From Flammeovirga pacifica (GTDB lineage Bacteria > Bacteroidota > Bacteroidia > Cytophagales > Flammeovirgaceae): a DNA stretch of 64,000 nt. The stretch's first letter is position 1. The number at the start of each line of letters is the position of its first letter. The translations under genes and the position numbers were made by a program. The notes beneath the pieces are model-generated. The model saw nothing but the letters and a program-made list of their open reading frames with translations. It was not told the origin of the DNA and searched no databases. The stretch lies in contig NZ_JRYR02000001.1 in NCBI RefSeq assembly GCF_000807855.2, positions 305,982 through 369,981 of the forward strand, read 5' to 3'. This document shows, piece after piece, positions 38,778 to 46,614 of this stretch.

Positions 38778-38847
38778 TAGAGGAGGTAGTATAATTATGA
38801 AATAGGAGAACCTATAGATAATAATATATTACCTCCTCTATTTTATT
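38778..38847 (+). terminator. Long structured element after the adaptor gene, probable terminator
   Basis: A perfect 11-bp stem TAGAGGAGGTA (38778-38788) with TACCTCCTCTA (38830-38840) closes a 41-nt loop that holds a second hairpin ATAGG-AGAA-CCTAT (38802-38815). T-rich sequence follows (TTTTATTT). It separates the pump operon from the sigma-factor gene. The size and nested form are larger than a normal terminator. Confidence 0.6.
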
Positions 38848-38900
38848 TAGTGATTTTGGCGTTAAAATTGATGTATTCCGAAATAAAAATTGCTCAAATT

Positions 38901-38906
38901 AAGGAG
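38901..38906 (+). promoter_or_regulatory. Shine-Dalgarno sequence that fixes the sigma-factor start
   Basis: AAGGAG lies six bases before ATG 38913. Such a site is rare in this AT-rich, SD-poor genome, and it supports 38913 over the GTG at 38850 or ATG at 38871. Confidence 0.65.
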
Positions 38907-38912
38907 ATTACA

Positions 38913-39443
38913 ATGATCAATGATTGGGTAGAATCGTATGCAGATGACCTTTATAGATGGGTACTGAAACGAACTAATGATGTTCAACTTTCTGAAGATT
39001 TGGTACAAGAAACCTTCTTGGCCGCACATCAGTCTTTTGATAAATTTGAGGGCAAAAGTAGTCCGAAAACATGGTTGACTGCCATCCTTAAGTATAAATT
39101 GATGGATCATTTTAGAAAACAAGACAAGAAAAAAGAGAAAGTAACCTCGGATTTTTTCTTTGATGATAAAGAACATTGGAAGAAGGATAATAACCCAAAC
39201 TTTTGGGGGGAAACAGAAGAACACCTTTTGGATAATGCCGATTTTCAAAAAGTATTAGCGGAGTGTCTTACTAATCTTTCTGACCGCTCTCGTATTGCTA
39301 TTACGGCAAAATTTCTTGACGAAAAAAAAGCAGAAGATATTTGTCATGATTTAGAAATAACAACGTCTAATTATTGGCAATTGATTCATAGAGCAAAGCT
39401 AAGTTTAAGAAATTGTCTTCAATTAAAATGGTTTAAGAATTAA
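38913..39443 (+). CDS. ECF-type sigma-70 family RNA polymerase sigma factor
   Basis: 176 residues from ATG 38913. Sigma region 2 is seen as DDLYRWVLKRTNDVQLSEDLVQETFLAAHQSFDKFEG with the KTWLTAILKYKLMDHFR block. Region 4 is LSDRSRIAITAKFLDEKKAEDICHDLEITTSNYWQLIHRAKLSLRNCL. This is an extracytoplasmic-function sigma factor that would direct RNA polymerase to stress promoters. It is followed 4 bp later by a zinc-finger anti-sigma gene and lies directly after a metal-efflux operon, so metal-responsive control of that operon is a reasonable inference (compare the Cnr system), not a demonstrated fact. Confidence 0.9.
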   Translation: MINDWVESYADDLYRWVLKRTNDVQLSEDLVQETFLAAHQSFDKFEGKSSPKTWLTAILKYKLMDHFRKQDKKKEKVTSDFFFDDKEHWKKDNNPNFWGETEEHLLDNADFQKVLAECLTNLSDRSRIAITAKFLDEKKAEDICHDLEITTSNYWQLIHRAKLSLRNCLQLKWFKN

Positions 39444-39447
39444 TAGT

Positions 39448-39702
39448 ATGATGATTACTTGTAAAAAAGCATCGGAATTAATCGATAAAGAAGCTGAGGT
39501 GGGGATTAGTATGGGCGAAAAGGTTCAGCTATCATTTCATACTTTTATCTGTAAAGCCTGTAAGCAATATCGAATAATGAGCGATCAATTAGGAAATACG
39601 TTACAAAAATTTATCACCAAAAATCACGAAAATGCTTCTTTATCTGAGGAAAAAAAAGCAGATATTATTAAAAATATCAATAAAAGTGATGAGAACTTGT
39701 AA
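39448..39702 (+). CDS. Zinc-finger anti-sigma factor-like protein
   Basis: 84 residues. Cys5, His31, Cys35 and Cys38 form the HxxxCxxC zinc-binding signature of ZAS-type anti-sigma domains (HTFICKACKQY). There is no transmembrane helix, so it is cytoplasmic and would sense redox state or metal directly, as RsrA/ChrR-type anti-sigma factors do. It starts 4 bp after the sigma-factor gene, as expected for a sigma/anti-sigma pair. Confidence 0.8.
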   Translation: MMITCKKASELIDKEAEVGISMGEKVQLSFHTFICKACKQYRIMSDQLGNTLQKFITKNHENASLSEEKKADIIKNINKSDENL

Positions 39703-39794
39703 GGGTAATAGTTTACCTACGACTAATCTGCAATTGATACCGACGGACTTGCGGTAAAGTTGTGGATTAAGTTAGTGAGTTCGAAGGTTTTTAA

Positions 39795-39819
39795 AGAGGG
39801 GTTTTGCCCCTCTTTTTTT
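39795..39819 (+). terminator. Terminator of the sigma/anti-sigma operon
   Basis: A 7-bp GC-rich stem AGAGGGG (39795-39801) with CCCCTCT (39807-39813), loop TTTTG, is followed by Ts. The stem shares the GAGGGG/CCCCTC core of the adjacent REP-like hairpins, so it may be a captured copy of that repeat. Confidence 0.8.
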
Positions 39820-39823
39820 GTTT

Positions 39824-40070
39824 GAGGGGTGGAGTCCTTTGTACGAGGGGTTGAAACCCCTCGTTGTGGACGTTGCCTTTTGATTGTTTTTTTGTTTTGG
39901 TTGTGGTTTTTGTATGAGGGGTTGAAACCCCTCGTTGGGGACGTTGCCTTTTGATTGTTTTTTGTTTTGGTTGTGTTTTTTGTATGAGGGGTTGAAACCC
40001 CTCGTTGGGGACATCACCTTTTCATTGTTTTTTGTTCGAGGGATGAAGTCCTTGTTGTGGACAATTTTGT
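39824..40070. repeat. Left REP-like hairpin cluster (three good copies, two eroded)
   Basis: Three near-identical hairpins with the core GAGGGGTT-GA-AACCCCTC lie at 39844-39863, 39915-39934 and 39985-40004, spaced 71 and 70 bp. Each is followed by GTTGxGGAC, an asymmetric foot. The sequence between copies is also repeated (about 50 bp, GT-rich). Eroded relatives lie at about 39824-39840 and 40037-40062. Feet point right, toward the transposase gene. A minus-strand open frame across the array is an artefact of the repeats. Confidence 0.85.
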
Positions 40071-40076
40071 TTGATA

Positions 40077-40499
40077 TTAGAAATCTTCGAATGCGAAGTA
40101 TTTGAGCTCATCCTTTAGTTTTTGGTTGCTATGTTTTGTCCATTGATTCAGAATGTAATTTTCGACTTTTTTTACTCGATCTGGACTAACGGAACAAGAA
40201 TAATAGCCATTTTGCCAATTGAAATGGTTTATACCTAATTCTTCATTAATCATTTTACTTGATTTTCCTTTTAGATATTTAACTATAGCAGCAATATTTT
40301 GAGTTCCTCTTAATCTTATTAATGCGTGTACATGGTTAGTGTAACCGTTTACAACATATAATTGAATCTTGTATTCATCTGATATCTCAAAGAAGAGTTT
40401 ATTCAGATAATTTTTCCATAGTGATTGATTGAAGTACTCTCTAGAATATTTGGTGTTCCATACCACATGAACCCATAGGTTATTGTTTGACTTTGTCAT
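40077..40499 (-). CDS. HUH Y1 transposase, RAYT / IS200-like
   Basis: 140 residues. The N-terminus LWVHVVWNTKYSRE, the HUH motif NHVHALI (His56, His58) and the catalytic tyrosine in VENYILNQ (Tyr115, with Gln119) identify a Y1_Tnp single-strand transposase. All catalytic residues are present and the frame is intact, so the enzyme could be active. There is no TnpB. Both sides carry clusters of GAGGGG hairpins in opposite orientation, the arrangement of REP-associated tyrosine transposases (RAYTs) rather than of a simple IS200 with one hairpin per end. IS200-type is the main alternative. Confidence 0.88.
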   Translation of the reverse strand: MTKSNNNLWVHVVWNTKYSREYFNQSLWKNYLNKLFFEISDEYKIQLYVVNGYTNHVHALIRLRGTQNIAAIVKYLKGKSSKMINEELGINHFNWQNGYYSCSVSPDRVKKVENYILNQWTKHSNQKLKDELKYFAFEDF

Positions 40500-40596
40500 A
40501 GTTAGAATTTAGTAATGAATCGTTCAGTATATTGAAGTTACACAAAGAATTTATAATAAGAATAATAGATATCAATCATTATTCATAAAATGATGT

Positions 40597-41121
40597 GAAA
40601 CATCATACATATAAACATGAGTATCTTTAATCTATAACTCAAAAAAACGAAAGAATCCATTTGCAAAGCTGTCCCCACCGAGGGGATTTATCCCCTCGTT
40701 TATCCCGGCAGGTCTTACTTTTACAAGTTTACCTCCTCTCAACATATATATAAGTATGAGTTTTCCTTAATACAAAACTCAAAAAAAACAAAAGCATCCA
40801 ATAGCAAAGCTGTCCCCACCGAGGGGATTTATCCCCTCGTTTATCCCGGCAGGTCTTACTTTCACAAGTTTACCTCCTCTCAACATATATATAAGTATGA
40901 GTTTTCCTTAATACAAAACTCAAAAAAAACAAAAGCATCCAATAGCAAAGCTGTCCCCACCGAGGGGATTTATCCCCTCGTTTATCCCGGCAGGTCTTAC
41001 TTTCACAAGTTTACCTCCTCTCAACATATATATAAGTATGAGTTTTCCATAATACAAAACTCAAAAAAAACAAAAGAATCCAATAGCAAAGCTGTCTACA
41101 TCGAGGGGTTTCATCCCCTCG
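40597..41121. repeat. Right tandem array of 140/141-bp two-hairpin REP units
   Basis: Taking AACTC as the unit start (40636, 40776, 40917, 41058), the periods are 140, 141 and 141 bp. Units 2 and 3 differ at one base. Each unit has a GAGGGGAT-TT-ATCCCCTC hairpin (40679-40698, 40820-40839, 40961-40980; a diverged one at 41102-41121) preceded by the foot GTCCCCAC, and a second hairpin TGAGTTTT/AAAACTCA (for example 40757-40764 with 40774-40781). A fragment of a further unit begins near 40597. The stretch 41122-41240 holds only decayed CCCTCGCA-type pieces, and 40500-40596 shows no gene. Feet point left, toward the transposase. Confidence 0.9.
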
Positions 41122-41240
41122 CACGCTACAAGTTTTTACTTCCTCGCATGCTCCTCCTTTTCCAGGCTTTCCCCTCGCACACTCCTTCTTTTACACGCTC
41201 CCCAAAAGTCATACTTAACAAGTTCCACCACCTTCACAGT

Positions 41241-42035
41241 TTACAACACCAAACCAATCCCCAACATAGGGCCACTTAACCTAATATCATTTACTTTTAG
41301 CTCATTGTATCCTCCCTGAAAGTAAAATCTATTGATATATAGTTTCATCGCCACAGTACCTTCAACCATAGATACATCATCATCTAAGAAAGAAAAATAC
41401 CATTCTGTGTATAGGCTGATAGGTTTGAAAAGGTAGATTTCAGTACCAAGATTAATGTTCCAACCCGAAAAATCATCTGCAACAAAGAGATGAGAATAAC
41501 CTACACCTGCCCAGCCATCAAAACCAGTATAGGCAAATAGGTGATAAGAAGCATTGGCATGTAGAGTACCTAAATAATCTGGAGAATAATTCTCAATTTG
41601 TTCTTTATAAAAGTTACCTTTTACAGACGCACTAAACTTTGGAGAGAAATTTAACCTCGCCTTAATATTACCTCCTTGTAAATTATTGGACTCCCAAATG
41701 TAATTTGCTTCAAATTCACTAGTGAAATAAGTGCGGCCTTCCATATTTCTAGAAGTTTTTCCAGCCCCTTTAGAATAGTAGGGATATTTCTGTAGTCGCA
41801 TAGGTGCTCCATGCATTTGTGTTAGTTCACTTTCTGAAGGAACCATATTAATTACAGTAAGAAGTACATCACCAAGGACAGAATAATTATTGGAGTTATT
41901 ATTATCTGATGAAGAAGTGTAGTAGCTTTTTTGTTCACTTTTGCTCTTTGTGCTTTTTTTTATGCTATCAATTTTTCCTTGACCTATTAAGGATAAAGGA
42001 ATAGCGAGAAATAGAAAGAATGTAATAGTTTTCAT
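41241..42035 (-). CDS. Outer-membrane beta-barrel-like secreted protein
   Basis: 264 residues. A signal peptide (residues 1-18, ending LIGQ) is followed by a Ser/Asn/Lys-rich linker and a C-terminal region of alternating hydrophobic strands (YFTSEFEANYIW, FSASVKGNFYKEQ, LYTEWYFSFLDDD, FYFQGGYNEL) closing with GPMLGIGLVL, as in small outer-membrane barrels. No family was recognised. It directly borders the REP array on its 3' side and is divergent from a TonB receptor. Confidence 0.65.
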   Translation of the reverse strand: MKTITFFLFLAIPLSLIGQGKIDSIKKSTKSKSEQKSYYTSSSDNNNSNNYSVLGDVLLTVINMVPSESELTQMHGAPMRLQKYPYYSKGAGKTSRNMEGRTYFTSEFEANYIWESNNLQGGNIKARLNFSPKFSASVKGNFYKEQIENYSPDYLGTLHANASYHLFAYTGFDGWAGVGYSHLFVADDFSGWNINLGTEIYLFKPISLYTEWYFSFLDDDVSMVEGTVAMKLYINRFYFQGGYNELKVNDIRLSGPMLGIGLVL

Positions 42036-42183
42036 GTTATTATATTAAAAAGTGAGCTATTCTAATGACAATTTGTAAATGATATATGACAAATGTACGT
42101 TGTTATTGTGAATGAATTGGTAGTTTGTATTGATTAAAAATGAACGAGTAAAATCACCTTAATATGTAGTTAAAAAGAAGAAG

Positions 42184-42196
42184 TGTTTGTTCATTA
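42184..42196 (+). promoter_or_regulatory. Shared upstream element TGTTTGTTCATTA
   Basis: The same 13-mer occurs at 42184-42196 and 51084-51096, in each case about 100-110 bp before a gene for an exported protein (TonB receptor; T9SS protein). It contains the TTTG of a Bacteroidota -33 element. Only two copies are seen, so chance cannot be excluded. Confidence 0.25.
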
Positions 42197-42294
42197 GTAG
42201 TTCATCAATATTAAAAATTTGATAATATAAAATGTAGCTGATAAAATTAATGAGTCTTACATATTTGCTCCCGAAATTAATTAAAGACAAGCAA

Positions 42295-45078
42295 ATGTAT
42301 AAGACTTTACTACTAAGTATAGTACTCTTTTTTTCTTATATCCTAGTATCAGCACAATCGATAAAAGGAACAATTATCGATGAAAATGGTGAAGCATTAA
42401 TAGGTGCTTCTGTAGTCATAGAAGGAACAACTAATGGAGCTATTGTAGGACTAAATGGATCATATGGTATTAAGGGAGTTGAAAATGGAGCAACAGTTAC
42501 ACTGAAAGCTTCATTTATCGGTTTCCTTACACAGACAAAGGAAGTTTCCATTAATAAAGAAACTATCGTTCATTTTACGTTATTACCCAATCATAAAGAA
42601 TTAGATGAAGTTGTTGTGATGGCAGCAAGAGAATTAGATACCGATGCAAGTGCACGTGCTACAGAACAACACGCTGCAATGGTATTGAATGTAGTTTCTG
42701 CTAATACAATAGAATTATCACCAGATCTAAATGTTGCAGATGTAATGCAAAGGATCTCTGGTGTATCATTAGAACAGAGTAATGCAGGGGTAGGTAGTTA
42801 TGCTATTGTTAGAGGGATGCCGAAAAGGTACAGTTATACTTTGGTGAACGGAGTGAAGATTCCGTCTCCAGATAATAAAAATAGATTTGTACCTCTAGAT
42901 ATGTTTCCTTCTGAGTTATTGGATAGAATAGAGGTAACCAAAGCATTAACCCCTAGTATGGAAGGAGATGCAGTTGGAGGAGCAATGAATTTGATCATGA
43001 AAAATGCCAATGATGACTTCAGCTTCAAGATCAACGCTTCTACAGGTATGTCTACTTTATTTATGGAAGGAAGCGGACAAGATTTTCTTACCTATGATCA
43101 ATCACAAACCAATAGAGTTGCACCACATCATAGAGCAGTGCCTGGATATGAGGCCTCTTTTCGTGATTTCACCACTGATAATTTAGTAATCTCTAAGAAA
43201 ACTAATCCTATTGATTTTAATATTGGCACTTCAATAAGTAATCGCTTTTTTGATGGGAAATTAGGAGTAGTAGTGGCAGGGAATTTACAGAAATTACATA
43301 GAGGTTCGGATACTCATTTTTATAACATAGGCTTTGCAGATATAGTTAATAATGTGATGTCTTTGAATACCTATCAGCATAGACAATATTCATCAGAAAT
43401 GACAAGGGGCGGTGTCCATAATAAAATTGATTATTTCTTTAACCCCAAAAACAGTATCAGTTTATACAATGCTTTGATCTTTGAAAGAGAGGATCAGGTG
43501 AGAGAAACAGAAAGATTTAGATTATGGGATGGAGAGTATAATCCTGAAACAAATAGCGGTACAGCATCTTTAATAACCCGAATAAGAACCACAGAGCAGC
43601 AAATCTATAATTCCACCCTACAGGGTAAACATGATTTATTACCCTTTTGGAATTTAGATTGGTCTGCTGTGTATTCTATTGCATCCAGAAAACGTCCTGA
43701 CCAAATGGTATTTACTAGAAATGCCTCTTATGTAAATGGAGTACCAAAACAAGTAAGGGTAGAAGATTTTGGCGGACAGTACAGACAATGGGAAGAAAAT
43801 GACGATAGAGATTATACCGCTTATTTAAATAACACATTTGATCTTCAGCGTTTTGGAGCCTTGAAATTAGGTGGCTTGTATAGAGATAAAGCAAGAACAA
43901 ATTCATATATCAGGTATAACTTTAAGCCACAGAACGACGAGACAAAAGTGGATGAAGATTGGCGATATGATGAAGTGACTTGGACATTAACTAACCCGAA
44001 AGGGGGACAAACTAACCCTTTGAATTATGATGCTCATGAAAAAATATTAGCCTATTATGGTGAATATAAACTGACTCCTAGTAAACGTACTGAATTGGTC
44101 GGTGGAGTAAGAGTGGAACATACAGATCAGGGATATGAACTGAGAAACCCACGTTATGGTGAAGAGCCCTCTGCCAATCAAACTTATGTGGATTACTTAC
44201 CGTCGTTACATTTTCGTTATATGATAAATGAAAAGTCAAATCTAAGAGCATCTTACTTTAGATCTGTTATTCGACCTGGCTTCTTTGAGATTATTCCATA
44301 TGAAATCGGTGCAGAAATTTCTGATAGTGAATTTACAGAAAGAGGTAATCCAGATTTGGAAAGAACGATTACAGATAACTTTGATTTACGATATGAAGTA
44401 TTCGCAGGAGTTAGAGATAACCTGTTTATTGGTGCATTCTATAAAAACATCATGGATCCTATCGAAAATGGTATTATGGTAGATGACAGAGGAAATACTT
44501 TTGTACAACCTGGGAATTACGGATCTGCTATTAATTATGGTTTAGAAGTGGATGCTACCAAATATTTTAGAAACTTCGGAGTAAAGGCCAACTATACCTA
44601 TACACATTCGAGTATCACTACTTCTAAGATTATGTATCAAAGAGAAGACCCTGAGGATAGTTCTTCTGATATTGTACCTCTTCAAGTAGATCAAACGAGA
44701 CCATTACAAGGTCAAGCTAAACATATAGGTAATGTATCGTTACTTTATAAGGATCAGAAAAATGGATTTGATATCCAATTAGCCAATGTTTTTACCGGTA
44801 AAAGAATAGAGCAATTGATGGTCTATTACGAAAAAGACTATTGGCAAAAAGCAATGTGGCAGATGGATTTTTCAGTCGAAAAACATTTCGATATGGGTCT
44901 GACGATCTTTGTTAAAGCAAGAAATATTCTAGATACACATAGAATCTTATTTATTGAAGAAGCATCCACAGAAAATCAATCTAAATATCCTGCTCAAGGT
45001 AATGTAGGCGATAATTTGGTGGTACGTGACGATCGTTACGGACGTAATTTCCAGATTGGACTGAAATATAAATTGTAA
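42295..45078 (+). CDS. TonB-dependent outer-membrane receptor
   Basis: 927 residues from ATG 42295; an upstream ATG at 42250 would put 15 residues before the signal peptide and is disfavoured. Order: signal peptide (ending LVSAQ), carboxypeptidase-regulatory-like domain (IKGTIIDENGEALIGASVVIEG), plug (LNVADVMQRISGVSLEQSNAGVGSYAIVRGM ... GDAVGGAMNL) and a 22-strand barrel ending RYGRNFQIGLKYKL. It imports a large or scarce ligand using TonB energy. There is no SusD partner; instead a beta-helix lipoprotein and a phospholipase D-like lipoprotein follow in the same direction, suggesting a three-gene uptake cassette. Confidence 0.92.
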   Translation: MYKTLLLSIVLFFSYILVSAQSIKGTIIDENGEALIGASVVIEGTTNGAIVGLNGSYGIKGVENGATVTLKASFIGFLTQTKEVSINKETIVHFTLLPNHKELDEVVVMAARELDTDASARATEQHAAMVLNVVSANTIELSPDLNVADVMQRISGVSLEQSNAGVGSYAIVRGMPKRYSYTLVNGVKIPSPDNKNRFVPLDMFPSELLDRIEVTKALTPSMEGDAVGGAMNLIMKNANDDFSFKINASTGMSTLFMEGSGQDFLTYDQSQTNRVAPHHRAVPGYEASFRDFTTDNLVISKKTNPIDFNIGTSISNRFFDGKLGVVVAGNLQKLHRGSDTHFYNIGFADIVNNVMSLNTYQHRQYSSEMTRGGVHNKIDYFFNPKNSISLYNALIFEREDQVRETERFRLWDGEYNPETNSGTASLITRIRTTEQQIYNSTLQGKHDLLPFWNLDWSAVYSIASRKRPDQMVFTRNASYVNGVPKQVRVEDFGGQYRQWEENDDRDYTAYLNNTFDLQRFGALKLGGLYRDKARTNSYIRYNFKPQNDETKVDEDWRYDEVTWTLTNPKGGQTNPLNYDAHEKILAYYGEYKLTPSKRTELVGGVRVEHTDQGYELRNPRYGEEPSANQTYVDYLPSLHFRYMINEKSNLRASYFRSVIRPGFFEIIPYEIGAEISDSEFTERGNPDLERTITDNFDLRYEVFAGVRDNLFIGAFYKNIMDPIENGIMVDDRGNTFVQPGNYGSAINYGLEVDATKYFRNFGVKANYTYTHSSITTSKIMYQREDPEDSSSDIVPLQVDQTRPLQGQAKHIGNVSLLYKDQKNGFDIQLANVFTGKRIEQLMVYYEKDYWQKAMWQMDFSVEKHFDMGLTIFVKARNILDTHRILFIEEASTENQSKYPAQGNVGDNLVVRDDRYGRNFQIGLKYKL

Positions 45079-45171
45079 AACTATTATAACTTTTCTTTCA
45101 TATTTTTCTAGATCAAGATCTTAACAAATCAACTGATATAGGTTTAGAGCAAAACTTAATTAATCAAAAAA

Positions 45172-46539
45172 ATGAAAAACTTAAACAATTTCTTGGTGAA
45201 AGGAACTATCATCCTTTCAACACTCTTCTTTGTGTCTTCATGTACAAACGATAACGATGAAATTTTAGATAATGACGATATCGAAAATCCAGACGAGGAA
45301 GAACCAGCAGAAGATATCAATATTACTTCCACTTACGTGATTTCAGAAGATGAAACTTGGGAAGAAGGAATTACAGTAAACTGGGGTGGACACGTTGTGA
45401 TCGAAGAAGGCGTGACTTTAACTATTGAGCCAGGTGTGAAAATTCTTGCCAATAAAAATGCAGCACCAGAGTTTTATATTAAAGGTTCATTTCATGCATT
45501 GGGAACAGAGGAAGCACCAATTTATGTAACTGTTCCTGAAGCTGACAGAACTGAAGATGCTATTTTAAATTTGGCCGCTTGGGGTGGTTTTATCTGTACT
45601 GCATCTGCAGAATCTTTTGTACTTGATCATGCCGTAGTAGAATTTGGTAATGCTGTTCTTACAGACGATCATATTTCTATTCAAGAAGGATTAGTAAAAT
45701 TAGAAGTAGGAGAACCTTCGTATGGTTTCTATTCTGAAAACCCTAATACTAAAGTGGTAGTACATAACTCAATTATTGCTTATATGTCAGACGATGCATT
45801 CCGTCCTGAAGGTGGTCAGATTTCATTCTATAACAATGTATTTGCTTATATAGGGTCTACAGGTGGTGAAGCTTTGAACATCAAAAAAGGAACTACTGGC
45901 GATGTAGCTTACAACTTATTCTATCACATTGCTACAAATGGTCCTAAATGGTCAAATAAAAATGGGGTAGATGTTCAGTCGAACATCAACGCTTACAATA
46001 ACACAATTGTTTCTGGTGGATGGAGAAGAAACAAATCAGGTCGTGGTGGTTCTGTAAACATCGAAGAAAGCGCTAGAGGTAAAGTCGTAAATAATATGAT
46101 TGTCAATTGTCGTTATGGTGTTCGTATTGTGGGTGATGAAGAAGGTACGAATGTCGATATGGAGAACACTACAGTAGACTACCAATATTATTACGGTAAT
46201 CATGATAGAATGACTTCAGAATTTGCACCTAGCAATGGTTACTTAAAAGCAATTTCAGAAAACTCTATTGCTGGAGGAGATCCAATGTTCGAAAACTATA
46301 ATGTACAAACGGCATTTACGATTACTGAATCAACACCTGGCGATGAGTTTCCTACACCTAACGAAGGAAGAAAATTTGAGGAGTGGAACAATTATGATTT
46401 CCACCTTAAATCGAACTCAGAGGCATTGACTTCAGGAACTGTAAACGTATCACCAATGTACGGTTCAATTACTGTAGCAGGAAAAACCTACAGTGTTCCA
46501 AGATCATCAGATTACATCGGTGCATTCGGAACGAAATAA
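45172..46539 (+). CDS. Beta-helix lipoprotein of the TonB cassette
   Basis: 455 residues. A lipobox (VSSC, Cys24) is followed by an acidic linker and a right-handed parallel beta-helix, begun by the typical WGGHVVIEEGVTLTIEPGVK rungs and continued by VVHNSIIAYM, FYNNVFAYI, NAYNNTIVSGG and VVNNMIVNCRYGVRI. No polysaccharide-lyase catalytic set was recognised. Because it sits 93 bp after a TonB receptor without SusD, it may bind ligand at the cell surface for that receptor. This is inference from position. Confidence 0.8.
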   Translation: MKNLNNFLVKGTIILSTLFFVSSCTNDNDEILDNDDIENPDEEEPAEDINITSTYVISEDETWEEGITVNWGGHVVIEEGVTLTIEPGVKILANKNAAPEFYIKGSFHALGTEEAPIYVTVPEADRTEDAILNLAAWGGFICTASAESFVLDHAVVEFGNAVLTDDHISIQEGLVKLEVGEPSYGFYSENPNTKVVVHNSIIAYMSDDAFRPEGGQISFYNNVFAYIGSTGGEALNIKKGTTGDVAYNLFYHIATNGPKWSNKNGVDVQSNINAYNNTIVSGGWRRNKSGRGGSVNIEESARGKVVNNMIVNCRYGVRIVGDEEGTNVDMENTTVDYQYYYGNHDRMTSEFAPSNGYLKAISENSIAGGDPMFENYNVQTAFTITESTPGDEFPTPNEGRKFEEWNNYDFHLKSNSEALTSGTVNVSPMYGSITVAGKTYSVPRSSDYIGAFGTK

Positions 46540-46560
46540 AGCAATTATTTGAAATGATTA

Positions 46561-46598
46561 AAAAGGACCACTTCTATCAAAGGGTGGTCTTTTTTTAT
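46561..46598 (+). terminator. Terminator after the beta-helix lipoprotein gene
   Basis: A GACCAC (46566-46571) / GTGGTC (46584-46589) stem, extended by A:T and G:T pairs, is followed by a T-run of eight. The phospholipase D-like gene downstream starts 17 bp further on and may be expressed at a lower, read-through level. Confidence 0.75.
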
Positions 46599-46614
46599 AA
46601 ATAAAATCCTAATC

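Noticed and set aside
38850-38912. Upstream GTG/ATG starts for the ECF sigma factor
   Set aside because: They add residues outside the sigma fold, while ATG 38913 has an AAGGAG site at good distance and begins the region 2 sequence.
39772-40017. 81-codon open frame on the minus strand
   Set aside because: It runs through the left REP-like array; its protein is a set of identical TRGFNPS-type repeats created by the hairpins, with no start context.
40597-41121. Possible CRISPR array
   Set aside because: The period is 140/141 bp and the whole unit, including the would-be spacer, is repeated; no cas genes lie nearby.
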